Shown here: positions 54,556 to 64,000 of the stretch, one piece after another
Layout of the letters: each line of letters begins with the position of its first letter
Numbering within the stretch: the stretch's first letter is position 1
NCBI RefSeq assembly: GCF_015706575.1
Contig: NW_024037072.1
Span: 23,871,162 to 23,935,161 of the forward strand
Source: Patiria miniata
Lineage: Eukaryota > Echinodermata > Asteroidea > Valvatida > Asterinidae
DNA: 64,000 nucleotides
Direction of reading: 5' to 3'
Program-made: the position numbers and the translations under genes
The notes under the pieces: generated by a model
Told to the model about the DNA's origin: nothing
Seen by the model: only the letters and a program-made list of their open reading frames with translations
Databases searched by the model: none

Positions 54556-55448
54556 TTTCCGTTTATTAGCATATTGACTCGCCATGCCACCGTGACGTCA
54601 TCGAGTTGGAACCTTGCCAACAATTAGTTCACTTTGCCATTACTAATGCCAAAACGTATCGATACCCTGTGCGAAATGATATCCTTAAATAGGATTCTGC
54701 TATATATGACTAGATAATTTTATACAACACCCGAATAAATCCCAGTCATCTGATTGGTGGATCGTTGATCACATGTCATTGAATTATTCGTACCATAGAT
54801 ATAGAATAAAAAGACTAGATCGGCAGTGCGTACAGACGTGCCATAGAGTATGCACAAATTTTCCCGTTCCCGCATGGACGCTCTACGCGCAGTAGTGCGT
54901 GGGGCGAAACGTGCGTTACGCGCACCTACATTCCCGTAGGTTTGTGCACAACCTTGCATTTTTATGTCCGTAAAAGTAACATTTTTGACCAGTAGTTGTT
55001 TTGTCTCCAACAAAATTCAATATTCAATTTCAAGCTGGATAGTCACCTCGAAGTTTGCTTTATTTTCCCCTCGTATTTATTTTTCGTTTCAAAATGGTGG
55101 TGCGCGTTGATAAAAACCTCCAAATTATGTCAACTTATCTGACAGAATTGTGTATAAAAACATTGTTTTACACAATGAAAAGGAAAACGTAGAATGTAAA
55201 AACTACTTACCTTTTGGGAGGATGGTTTGAGGGGTACGGATGATGGGTGTGTTTGTTGTGCATATTTCGAAAAAGCGTCTGGGATATTTGACCTCAATTA
55301 ACGCTAAGAGCGGTGGCGTGACCAGGCTTTGAGGGGTGGGGCATTGGAAGGCAACATCATGGAGATCTTAAAAGCGAAATCGGGAATTTAACCTGAATAA
55401 ATTGGCTATTAAAAGTCAACCAATCAGATGACAAGGATTTATTCAGGT

Positions 55449-55600
55449 GTTATATAAAACAAATAATGGATGTCTCACGTTCGTGCAATGGAAAGAATAA
55501 TTTCATTGGATGACAGATGAAATGTTCCATTTCATCTGTCATCACCTCATGAAATTATTCTTACCGTTGCACTCACAAACATTCATTATTTGTATAATGT
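55449..55600. mobile_element. Fold-back element, related outer ends
   Basis: The outer ends ATAAAACAAATAATGGATG and CATTCATTATTTGTATAAT resemble those of the two units upstream. The arms read AAGAATAATTTCAT and ATGAAATTATTCTT and meet at GATGAAATGTTCCATTTCATC near 55525. Confidence 0.75.
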
Positions 55601-56368
55601 CATTGTCACTATGACTTCAAAGAGATGGAATTCCAAGTGGGGAGTTATCACGTGGACCTGTATTAAATCTGTATTCATAAATACCTAATACAGTTATTTA
55701 CCCATTCCTATTGGTCGAGAGCCCGTCACGTGGCCGGTCTTAAACGGTCTTAAACATTTTTCCAGTGTCACATGAAATTTGGACTCCTACAAATCCAGTG
55801 CCTCTTACCGTTTTATTGGTTGAACGTCCATAATACTCACGTATACATGTGCAATACTACTAGTGAGTCAGTATACACATATAACATGGTTTGAGGGTGG
55901 ACAGTCGATATCGCTCCCCGAGGTATTGGAAGGTTCGCCTCGGGAACTAATTTGTCAACTTCCAATACCGAGGGGAGCTAATATCGGCTGTCCACCCGAA
56001 ATAAACCATGTTACATTTGTTTTACTATACCTCATAAATATTCAGCGTCAATTTGCTTATTTTTTTCGTTACAGTATGCACCCCAAACAATTTTTTTGAG
56101 AAACTTGTCCAGTTCACCAAAATAATCGTATTGCTCAACTTCACAAGTTCAGTTCGTTTGCAATACAGTGCAGCTGTAAATACATTAGTTTGTGTACAAC
56201 ATTCTTTTGCACAGGAGGCATCTTTATTGTCCATAATTATTCTCTAGTCCGGCATTATTGAGCTCGGAAAAATAACGCGCCGTGCAACCATCTCTTCGTG
56301 TGTACGTGTAGCCAGCTAGCTCGTTTGGGCGATGTTCGCGCGTGCGTACTACACCCGTGCGACAGTTC

Positions 56369-56871
56369 TTCGCTCGTACCCCCCGCCCTGCAAACAGGAC
56401 GCTGGGATACTCTGATGAACTTCACAGAATCTTGTGAAGGAAATGGCCTATGACCTATGTATAAAGCATCTGGCTGCAGCTGTTCAAGACCGCATTAAGA
56501 CAGTGTGCGCAAATGCTATCCGAAACTTCCCAAAGAATTGCGCGCATTCCATACCGGATGTGATTTCTGTTTCATTGCGGACCATGTGGACAAAATTTTG
56601 AGCGTCGTGAGTGAGTGACGGGAATTGTAAATTTACAACACAGATAAGTTTTACAGAATTTCCTACAATATTACGCTTTTTCAACGAGAAAAAAACATCT
56701 CTAAACTGGAATAAAAGAGTAATGAATCAGTCTTAACGGCCGTTTCAAACCTTGCAGAGTCATGACCGTGATTACGCGCAGGTCACTGGTCACGCAAAAT
56801 CTAACCAATCAGAGCGTGAATTCATCAGAGTATCCCAGCGTCCTGTTTGCAGGGCGGGGGGTACGAGCGAA
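56369..56871. mobile_element. MITE with perfect 51-bp terminal inverted repeats and 9-bp target duplication
   Basis: The ends TTCGCTCGTACCCC... (56369-56419) and their exact inverse (56821-56871) are identical over 51 bp. The direct repeat CGACAGTTC flanks both sides (56360-56368 and 56872-56880). A 9-bp duplication suits Mutator-like elements. It is 503 bp with no transposase. Perfect ends and duplication mean a recent insertion. It is the innermost of three nested elements. Confidence 0.9.
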
Positions 56872-56897
56872 CGACAGTTCCAGGATTGCTTTGTAAA

Positions 56898-56955
56898 GCG
56901 CATGCGTAGTAGACTGTCGCACGGGTAACCCGTGCGACAGTCTACTACGCACGCG
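56898..56955. repeat. Perfect palindrome, GTAGTAGACTGTCGCACGGG type
   Basis: The two arms CGTAGTAGACTGTCGCACGG and CCGTGCGACAGTCTACTACG meet at GTAAC near 56928. The left side is also related to GTACTACACCCGTGCGACAG before the MITE. It is part of the second-level element. Confidence 0.75.
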
Positions 56956-57493
56956 TATTTACCCTGTGCGTGAATCCTCGCGCGCGCGCTTAGTAAACAG
57001 CAAAAATAACATCTGGCACGTGATGGTGAATTGATCAGTGAGAGTTCAACTCTCGATCATGAATATGTATGAGGTATAGTAATAATTTACAGTAATAAAT
57101 TCACAACGCAACGCCCCAGGTGCATCCTGCGCGACGTCGCGCAGTACGCACGACGCGCGCGTCAATCTCCTTATAAGGTAAGGAATTGTTGAGGGACATT
57201 CCATATTATAGTCAGAGGGGTGCTTGATACAGCATGAAGTAAAATTGTTGAGCAAAAAAGTTAGCAATGTCCAGTTTTTTACTTGTTTTGATTTTTGACC
57301 GAAAAGGTATTTGTGAATGGGATTAAATGTGTGTTCGGTAGGTATTAAACACTCTGTTTAGGACCGGTTTGAGTCTGGATAGGCGATAATTACCCTCAGC
57401 TTCGCCTCGGGTAATTATCGCCCATCCAGACTCAAACCGGTCTTAAACAGAGTGTTATAATACCTCCCAAACACACATTTATTCCCTTATTTC

Positions 57494-57529
57494 CTAGAGC
57501 GATGCGGTGGGCAATGAGTTGGGTCACTA
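57494..57529 (+). repeat. 36-bp block repeated at the window end
   Basis: CTAGAGCGATGCGGTGGGC and the following AATGAGTTGGGTCACTA match 63965-64000 in the same orientation at 34 of 36 positions. The block lies about 460 bp upstream of the probable promoter of peptide B. Confidence 0.7.
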
Positions 57530-57956
57530 AATATAATCCCCCTATACGGTTTCTTTACCCTTCATTGCCTGAAACCAAAGGGTTAAGGTTATATAATTTA
57601 TCTGTGATGGAAAGCTATGGGGATTTTTTGCAGGGAAGAAAAGTCCATGAACCATTCCGTCGATATATGATCTCACAGGAACTCACATTTTTGTCGGGGC
57701 CAATAACTGGTTACAAAAAAGTGTCTGCTATAGTTGGGTTCCATTACCTCTCCAATGACCTGGCTTTTTATGTCTTTCTCGTCATCATTTTCAATAAAAG
57801 CATTAGGCCTATCTAACATAATCTACCTAAAAGCCAGACATGTCAATTCGGGGCACACTTTTCGAAATGTTTAAAAGCAGCTGTTCAGGACAATTCTTTC
57901 AAAGATAAGTGTTTTGCCGGTTGAGAAATCGATACTTTAAACCTACTGGACCCGGA

Positions 57957-58216
57957 ATAAAAACGTGACCGAACTGAGAACTGTTTGTGGACGTTGCGGC
58001 TGAGAGGATCAGCGTGTCGATTCCTGCCAATCCTCGTCATAGTGTATTCGTCAGCTGTACCAAACCCAGGTGTTTAGTGCCAGTGGGCTGGAGTTGCATT
58101 GATCCGTCGTTGTGTTGTTGCCAAACCGAATCTTCTGTAGTTCAGTCACGAAGCGACAGTGCGTTTGTCGTCGATCTCAGCAAGCCTGACGGATATTGGA
58201 ATTCTGACAAAAGAAG
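57957..58216 (+). other. Candidate promoter and 5' untranslated exon of peptide B
   Basis: AATAAAAAC at 57957 could serve as a TATA box about 30 bp before a start site near 57988. A strong donor AAG/GTAATT ends the putative exon at 58216. The exon has no usable upstream start codon, although one frame is open for 77 codons (58 kb, minor). The assignment rests on position and splice signals only. Confidence 0.35.
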
Positions 58217-59370
58217 GTAATTAATTATTCACGCATTGACTTCAACTACTCAATTTTCAGTTTTGGACAACATTATAAAATCTGTCCACTAGTTTTGAGT
58301 TTGCGAAATGGCGTTCAGTTTCCCGCGCGCTAATTAAAGGGCATTACTGAATACAAGGTCCGTCAGCAAACCATCGGTAAACCGATACTCTGAAAAACCA
58401 AGTTTGGTTAACGAAAATGGGGGGGGGGGCAATTGTTTTTAATTGGTCCATATGTAATTGTTTGCACAGTTTAGCCAAATATTAATTCCTGAAGTTTGTA
58501 TTTTCTTTTGGGCTATACTCTATAAACCCTAGTGTTTAGATTTTTAACATATTATAAACGCTTTTTGCAACAGTTTATAAACAATGTGACGCGTTTAAGG
58601 ATTCGTTATATATACAGGTATCTTTGTACCAACAACAAAGCCTCAAATGGCCGGTTGAGGTTTTGCAGCTGCTGGTAAACAGAAATGTGACTTTCAGGAA
58701 AAACAAAACTTTCAGCCAACCTCGGTAGAAAATCTGAAAGCCAACCACGTCGGTTATACAAGGCTAATTGTAAAGGCAGTTCGTATGCTCAAGCATATTG
58801 GTATCGAAATTGTTCTGATTTTAGCAAACCTTTTTAAGAGTGTAGTGTCTGACTTCAGTTGGCTCTTTTCTAGAATGTTTCGAGCAAATACTCACATTTT
58901 GGATGAGATTGAAATGTTCAGGTAAACCGTTGATTCACGTGTTATTGGGCTACTTTTCCGGCAGTTTGTTCACTTCACATTGGAAACGTAATTCACATTA
59001 ATATACCTTCGATCCTGACCTTTTCTTTTTTTTGTCCTTTTGGTTTGGGTGATTATGTGGAGGAGGGGCGTCATTTGAGCTAGGTCCCGAATCACCCGTC
59101 CCCTCCCGTACGCCAATAACCAAGTGCCGATGTACATACAATACCGGCCACCGCCACCTTCTTACCCATAAACATTGCCATACACAGTCACTTCATTATT
59201 CCATACTAGCTTCTCACCTCTCTTGACCTCACCGACTTATTGTCGTAAGTTCTCGTCATCTGCTAAACAGAGTTACGCCAACGCTTCACCATTAATCTAC
59301 CTGTTTTACCCTCATCTCATTCACCACCATTTCACCTCTGTCTTCCATTCTTAAACTGCAAAAACCCGTC
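58217..59370. other. Intron or intergenic, no feature seen
   Basis: AT-rich with a G run near 58420. No domain-bearing open frame. If the 5' exon model is right, this is intron 1 of peptide B. Confidence 0.4.
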
Positions 59371-59379
59371 ATTGTAAAG

Positions 59380-59770
59380 TTCGATAGTCCGAATTGACAG
59401 GTTCAACAGTCCAAATATATACAGCATTGAACCTTATTGTTAATTCGGACTTTTGAACCTAGTGTATTTTCGGATTAATCATCCTTCCGACTATTGAACC
59501 TTGTTTTCACTTCGGACTACTGAACCTTCGGACTAATTAACCTTATTCTAAATTCGGACAATCGAACCTTCGGACAAAATGAACCCTCGGATTATCGAAC
59601 CTTTGGACTATCGAACCTTCGGACTAACGAACCTTCGAACTATCGCGTCAAATGCTCGGATTAACGAGCCTTACTTCATTTTCGGACTAATGAAACGCCG
59701 AGTATGGGAAATTTGTGTGTTCGGTCTATCGAGATCTTGAGATCAATAAACCTTCGGACTATCGAGCGGA
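59380..59770 (+). repeat. Degenerate minisatellite of TTCGGACTATCGAACC units
   Basis: About 20 variants of a 14-18-bp unit, such as CCTTCGGACTAACGAACC, CCTTTGGACTATCGAACC and AATTCGGACAATCGAACC, run in the same orientation across about 390 bp. They are interrupted by TTATT-type spacers. The stretch is non-coding, immediately upstream of peptide B's signal-peptide exon. Confidence 0.85.
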
Positions 59771-59982
59771 CAACGTAATGAGAACATGGAGCTATGATGC
59801 ATTCCGTGATCTCAGTCACTACAAAACAATCACCATCATCCTACCAGCAGTAGACCGATCATATGGTGCTGATAATATCTTGCTTTTCTGCAACGTATAG
59901 GTGTCGACTTCCGCAGGAGCGAATTAGAGCGTTGAATTCCTTGTGTGCAGTTTACTGAAAGGGCAGGACTCTACTTGGTATC

Positions 59983-61774
59983 ATGATGCGTTTCGCCATG
60001 TTGTTCAGTGTGATACTGATCATCATTCTGACCGTAATATCTCAAGTACAGGTAAATATATAATTACACAAATACAACATGGTTTAAGGGAAGTGGTCCC
60101 GAGGTATTGGTTGATATTTGTTATACCTCACGATCCAGTGGTGGATCTACGGGGGTCGGGGTTTCAACCCCCCCCCCCCCCCCGACGCAAAAAAAATAAG
60201 AAAATCGTGCAGAAAAACACAGAAAATGCCTGCTAACCACCCCCACCCCCGGCTTAGGTACCTCCAACAGGCTGACTTGCGAACGAAATTATTGCATTGT
60301 TTGGAGTCTGAGAGCTGGATCCGAGTGCAAAAGAACCTCTTGTGCGAAGCAGTTTGTCCTGCCCCCTGATGACTCCATACCTCCCAAAAATATATTTCAT
60401 AATATTTTAAAAAATATATATGTAGCACCAAAAATAATAATGACTGGAAAGCCAATTCATAAGCTACTTTTAGACAAAAAAATTACTGAAATTGCTCAAT
60501 TCGTTCAAAAAATATCACCATTTAAACGCAATGACCCTTAAACCTGTCTCGTCCAAAAAAGCAATTTACTGTGACTGTTTGGAACAACAAAGACAATGAC
60601 TCAGAATACTTGTTTCAACAACTGTCACCAACTGAAGTACACAGTATCTTTATTTACAACCCTGGTTAGGCAAACAATATAATTTATAAAATCTAGTTTT
60701 TTAAAAGACGGCCCTTCAAAAGGACTTTGTTGCATATTGTTAACGTTTAAACTGAGATTTTATCGCTGGTGATGTTTGAAGACAATTGTGACGACGATTC
60801 TTGAAATCGCATTTTTTGGACGAGACACGTTTTAGGGTCATATGTGTTGAAATGGTGATATTGTTTGAACAGATTGACCAATTTCAGTAATTGTTTCATC
60901 TAAAAGTAGCTGATGAAATTGGCTTTTCAGTCATTATTATTGTTAGTGCTACATATTTTTTTAAATATGAAATATAATTTTTGGAGTTTGGGTTCCGCTT
61001 TGTTTTGACTCACCCTGTGTGTCAGATGCATGGGAGATGAGAGCTCTTTTATCCGGTTCGTTATTAAAAAAAACCCGTCATACTCGCGCTCGCACCACTG
61101 ATTACTAGCGCCCATTGGATAAACGCTCGAGTTGCATTAACTTCCGTTTCCATTCCTGCTGTATATACACCGTGTGAAGTACGCATGGATAAGTTGAGAT
61201 GACGTCACCGACGAACCGGATAGGCATGTTTGAATCGACCCACACATGAGATTGATTTAATAGGTTCGTACTGTTCGGAGTCCATAAAAGAATGTGCTCG
61301 TCTCAGTTCATTTGAATAACCTCTCACCTGACTATGAGACTTGATAATCAGTGACTGACTTCTGAAAACTTGACTGCAATAGACCTACGACATAATGACG
61401 TCACGATTTGTTTACAATGTGCGCTTTCCTATGCGAGCCAGGTGAGGACGCGATCCACCAAGCTCCCATAGGAAAGCGCACATGTAAACAAAGCGTGACG
61501 TCATTATGTGTGAGGTATATTCCGATAGAGAATGAAAAATGCGTGAAACGTACGTAATAGCTTATCATGCAACGTTTTACTCTGAAAGGGGCAGACTGAA
61601 GAAGATGAGGTGATGGAAATTGACCCTGTGATGATTGCCATGTGCGAGGGCGTCTACGTAGGCCGTCGGTGCGGTGAGGATAACTGCGGGTCTACCAAAG
61701 GATGTACCGTCTACCGCTGTAACCGGCTCTTCAACCTGTGCCAGGCGGACTTTGTAAGGAGGATCTTCAAATAG
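59983..61774 (+). CDS. Secreted six-cysteine peptide B (2 coding exons, 82 aa)
   Basis: Coding exons 59983-60051 and 61595-61774 join in phase 0 (249 nt). An in-frame TGA upstream and a 3' splice site TTGTGTGCAG at 59950 support this start. Residues 1-20 are a strongly hydrophobic signal peptide (MMRFAMLFSVILIIILTVIS). The exon junction falls beside the predicted cleavage site. The mature part starts acidic (TEEDEVMEIDP) and has six cysteines with spacings 8-4-5-4-6 (MC..RC..NC..GC..RC..LC), then a basic end FVRRIFK. Size, exon layout, acidic DP-containing lead, cysteine spacing and basic tail parallel peptide A, although residue identity outside cysteines is low. It is an extracellular, disulfide-rich peptide of unknown function. 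Its intron holds two fold-back elements. ATTAAA follows at about 61913 and 61928. Confidence 0.75.
60078..60131 (+). repeat. Truncated relative of the 55.9-kb hairpin element
   Basis: ACATGGTTTAAGGGAAGTGG, CCCGAGGTATTGG and TTATACCTCA follow the outer parts of the hairpin at 55883-56035 with the middle missing. It lies in the peptide B intron. Confidence 0.5.
60384..61017. mobile_element. CAGGGTGAGTC-family fold-back element, left-truncated (peptide B intron)
   Basis: The right end is CAAAACAAAGCGGAACCC...CACCCTG. The interior (TAATAATGACTGGAAAGCCAA) occurs at both arms in opposite orientation, about 60440 and 60940. It matches the complete copy at 62686-63351 but lacks the left terminal bases. 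Confidence 0.8.
61389..61509. mobile_element. Short hairpin element with ACATAATGACGTCAC ends
   Basis: ACATAATGACGTCACG and TTTACAATGTGCGCTTTCCTA on the left mirror the right arm; the loop is near 61450. It ends about 85 bp before peptide B exon 2. Each arm contains TGACGTCA, the CRE/ATF consensus, which may be coincidental. Confidence 0.75.
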
Positions 61775-62685
61775 ACATCACGTCAATAATTATAAGCTTT
61801 CTCCCTTAGCCTACACTTCTGAGATAATGATGGACACAATAGGAGGGCGCAATTTGGTTGGGTAAACTCTTTTGCATTGTACTCAAATTCATCCATGCAA
61901 GATAAGGGGCACGATTAAAGGGCACGATTAAATGTACAGCAAGCAAAATTTCAAGGTCAACTTTCTGTCTGGCACATTATGACTTCATCATACAACGGCA
62001 CTAAAATGAGTATAGACCTTTATCATGCTGCCACCATTTCGGTCATGTTCCCTAATAACAGTACTGAATGATAATGTTTTTGTGCAAAGAGGAACCAGAC
62101 TATTTTTCCTTCCAGCCTCGCTTTGGTTTCGTTGATATGAATGGAAAAAAATCAAGATGTCCGCAACATGATAATGGTCGATTGCCGTCAAAGTGCGTAC
62201 TGCGCCTAAGCATTTAATTTCTCTTGTTTACATTATCCAAAAGGAGTTTATCTCTGCAAGTTATTTCAGTAGTTTATGATTTCCAGTGTTTTTCTCCTGT
62301 GTTCTCTAGACGACCATGATAAAGTGGCATAATCTGATCGTAGTCAACAGCATAGGGGCATGAACTTGCTTATTTACCTTAGTGTAACACATATTTAAAT
62401 TTAAGTTATTCATCGAAATCTGTGAAGTTTGTCAATTTTTAGAAACTAAATATTTGAATATGTTTTCCAATACAAACAAGTATCGGCTTGTTTTTCTGTA
62501 TCCCTTAGTAATGAGTTGTTTACAAACCCGTAAAAATAATTTTACTGATAGATTTACTAATCTAACAAAATTATAAATAAAAACACTCCACAGTGTAATC
62601 AAAGAAACGATTATGGAAAATCTTTGGTTTTGTTTTACAAAGGAATATTAAATGGTCCCTGCAATGAATATTTCTGAGGAACGTA
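61775..62685. other. 3' flank of peptide B
   Basis: Contains possible poly(A) signals (ATTAAA near 61913 and 61928; AATAAA near 62575) and the MITE listed below. No other gene seen. Confidence 0.45.
62011..62184 (-). mobile_element. MITE with TATAGACC ends, copy B
   Basis: Inverted counterpart of 33782-33957: TATAGACCTTTATCATGCTG left end, CAACATGATAATGGTC right end, with CCTTCCAGCCTCGCTTTGG in the middle. Confidence 0.7.
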
Positions 62686-63351
62686 CAGGGTGAGTCAAAA
62701 AAAGCGGAACCCAAACCCCCAAAATGTTATTTCATATTTTAAAAAAATATGTAGCACCAAACATAATAATGACTGGAAAGCCAATTTCATAAGCTTCTTT
62801 TAGATGGAATCATTACTAAAATTGCTCAATCCGTTCAAAGAATATCACCATTTAAACACACCGACCCTAAAACCTCTTTCGTCCGAAAATGCGATTTCAA
62901 GAATCGTCGTCACAATAATGTCTTCAAACATCACCAGCGATAAAACCTCAGTTTAAAAGTTAAAAATAAAGTCCTTTTGAAGGCCCGTCGTTTAAAAAAA
63001 AGTGAATTTTATAAATCATATTGTTTGCCTAATCAGGGTTGTTAATAAAGATATTGCGTACTACAGTTGTTGACAGTTGTTGAAACAAGTATTCTGTGCC
63101 ATTTTCTTTGTTGTTCCAAACAGTCAGAATACACAATAAACTGCTTTTTTTTCCCGAAACAGGTTTTACGGTCATTGCGTTTAAATGGTGGTATTCTTTG
63201 AACGGATTGAGCAATTTCAGTATTTTTTTCCATCTAAAAGTAGCTTATGAAATTGGCTTTCCAGTCATTATTATGTTTGGTGCTACATATTTTTTTTAAT
63301 ATGAAATATATTTTGGGGGTTTGGGTTCCGCTTTTTTTTTTACTCACCCTG
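62686..63351. mobile_element. CAGGGTGAGTC-family fold-back element, full length
   Basis: The ends CAGGGTGAGTCAAAAAAAG and the inverse, with TA before the left end (62684). The arms of about 200 bp (GGAACCCAAA, CATAATAATGACTGGAAAGC, GCTCAATCCGTTCAAAGAAT) surround a central part of about 260 bp that is not palindromic. Short open frames show no transposase motif. It is related by its ends to 30964-31474. Confidence 0.85.
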
Positions 63352-64000
63352 TTTTTGTGTGTGCAAATTTCTACTCCTCTTTAATGATAAACTATTTGCC
63401 GATATTAGGGGCCTAGGCATCTAGTGAACAAAAATACCGCGCAAGCAAAAGTAGCAAGTAGCATTTTCCTACAACTAGGTTTACGTGTTGATGGCGCGAT
63501 AAAAGGGAGGCTCTCCGTGCTCTTGGGACGTGGCACCCGTAAAAAGTCAATGACATATTGAACGTAAAGATCGGTCTATGCTAAGTACTTCTTTTTTTTT
63601 TTTTATCTACAACACACACTGCCATTACAGCCCAGCCCTGAATTCCATCATCAAGCGCAACAAGTGCACGCGTACCACTTCAGTAGATACTTGTACGCAT
63701 ACTGTACAGACCAAGCGCAGTATAGGTACGTGTACGCATTCTGTATCAGACCCAGCGCAACACCCAACTCGGGCAAAGTCTAAATTTTGCTCAGTCGAGC
63801 GTGAAACAAGCGCAATATAAAACGCTCTTAAGGAATGCTGGGGGTGGTCGTTTAAGGACATCATACTTTTTGAAAATTCGTTAGGAAAAAACCAAAACGT
63901 TGAAACATCATGGGGGTACTGACTTAAAGGTAATTTGTTGTTTATTTGTGAGTTCTGGACAAAACTAGAGCGATTCGGTGCGCAATGAGTTGGGTCACTA
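63352..64000. other. Window end, no complete gene
   Basis: A pyrimidine tract and CATTACAG (about 63624-63632) could be a 3' splice site before an open stretch with imperfectly repeated TGTACGCAT(A/T)CTGTA units (63688-63770). I do not call a gene. The last 36 bases repeat 57494-57529. Confidence 0.35.

Larger units (their letters stand above)
55871..57092. mobile_element. Nested element (second level) with hairpin and CTATACCTCAT ends
   Basis: It begins with a fold-back, ACATGGTTTGAGGGTGGACAG ... CTGTCCACCCG ... AACCATGT (55883-56012). ACTATACCTCATAAATATTC (56025) is matched by the inverse GAATATGTATGAGGTATAGT near the right end (57060-57080). A truncated relative (ACATGGTTTAAGGG ... TTATACCTCA) occurs at 60078-60130. 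It hosts the MITE at 56369. Confidence 0.65.
55673..57487. mobile_element. Copy 2 of the 1.47-kb element, split by a nested insertion
   Basis: The left part (55673-55870) matches 1473-1700: ATTCATAAATACCTAA, GAGAGCCCGTCACGTGGCCGG and TTTGGACTCCTA. The right part (about 57095-57487) matches 1713-2098: CAACGCAACGCCCCAGGTGC, then the hairpin 57318-57487 with centre CAGCTTCGCCTCGGG. About 1.2 kb of foreign sequence lies between. The order of insertion is thus readable. Confidence 0.8.

Noticed and set aside
57982-58220. Coding exon with several cysteines upstream of peptide B
   Set aside because: It lacks a usable start codon and the peptide B start is preceded by an in-frame stop, so it is treated as untranslated.
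63578-63820. Third cysteine-rich peptide exon
   Set aside because: Neither open frame has the six-cysteine spacing, and the sequence is an imperfect tandem repeat.

Overview
The window is animal genomic DNA. The genes are split by GT-AG introns, the sequence is AT-rich, and short interspersed repeats cover much of it. A tRNA-derived SINE, a CR1/L2-like LINE relic and many fold-back DNA elements suggest a marine invertebrate. I favour a non-vertebrate deuterostome, perhaps an echinoderm, but this is an inference from style and not from a marker gene. Nothing is bacterial, and I see no rRNA, intact tRNA or CRISPR.

Layout. (1) 1-16.2 kb: no convincing gene. It holds inverted-repeat elements, long G runs and a 156-bp tandem repeat. 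(2) 16.28-32.86 kb, plus strand: a complete ABCC10/MRP7-type ABC transporter. Eighteen coding exons join in phase to 1,596 codons, and one intron uses a GC donor. (3) 35.81-45.92 kb, minus strand: a complete seven-coding-exon gene for a 557-residue protein with a signal peptide. It has two tandem 2-oxoglutarate/Fe(II) oxygenase-type domains, the first lacking the metal-binding HxD and the second retaining it. It runs tail-to-tail with ABCC10. (4) 46-48.9 kb: intergenic, with a tRNA-derived SINE and C-rich tracts. (5) 48.94-61.77 kb, plus strand: two small two-coding-exon genes for 83- and 82-residue secreted peptides that share a six-cysteine scaffold. A dense cluster of nested fold-back transposons lies between them. 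(6) 61.8-64 kb: more fold-back elements. The last 36 bases of the window repeat a block found just upstream of the second peptide gene.

The genes need not form a pathway. ABCC10-type pumps export amphipathic compounds. The oxygenase is predicted to act in the secretory pathway or outside the cell. The two peptides look like paralogues from a rapidly evolving secreted family, and they are the best candidate for an undescribed system here. All gene models were built by hand from splice sites, frame and protein-family patterns; none has transcript support.
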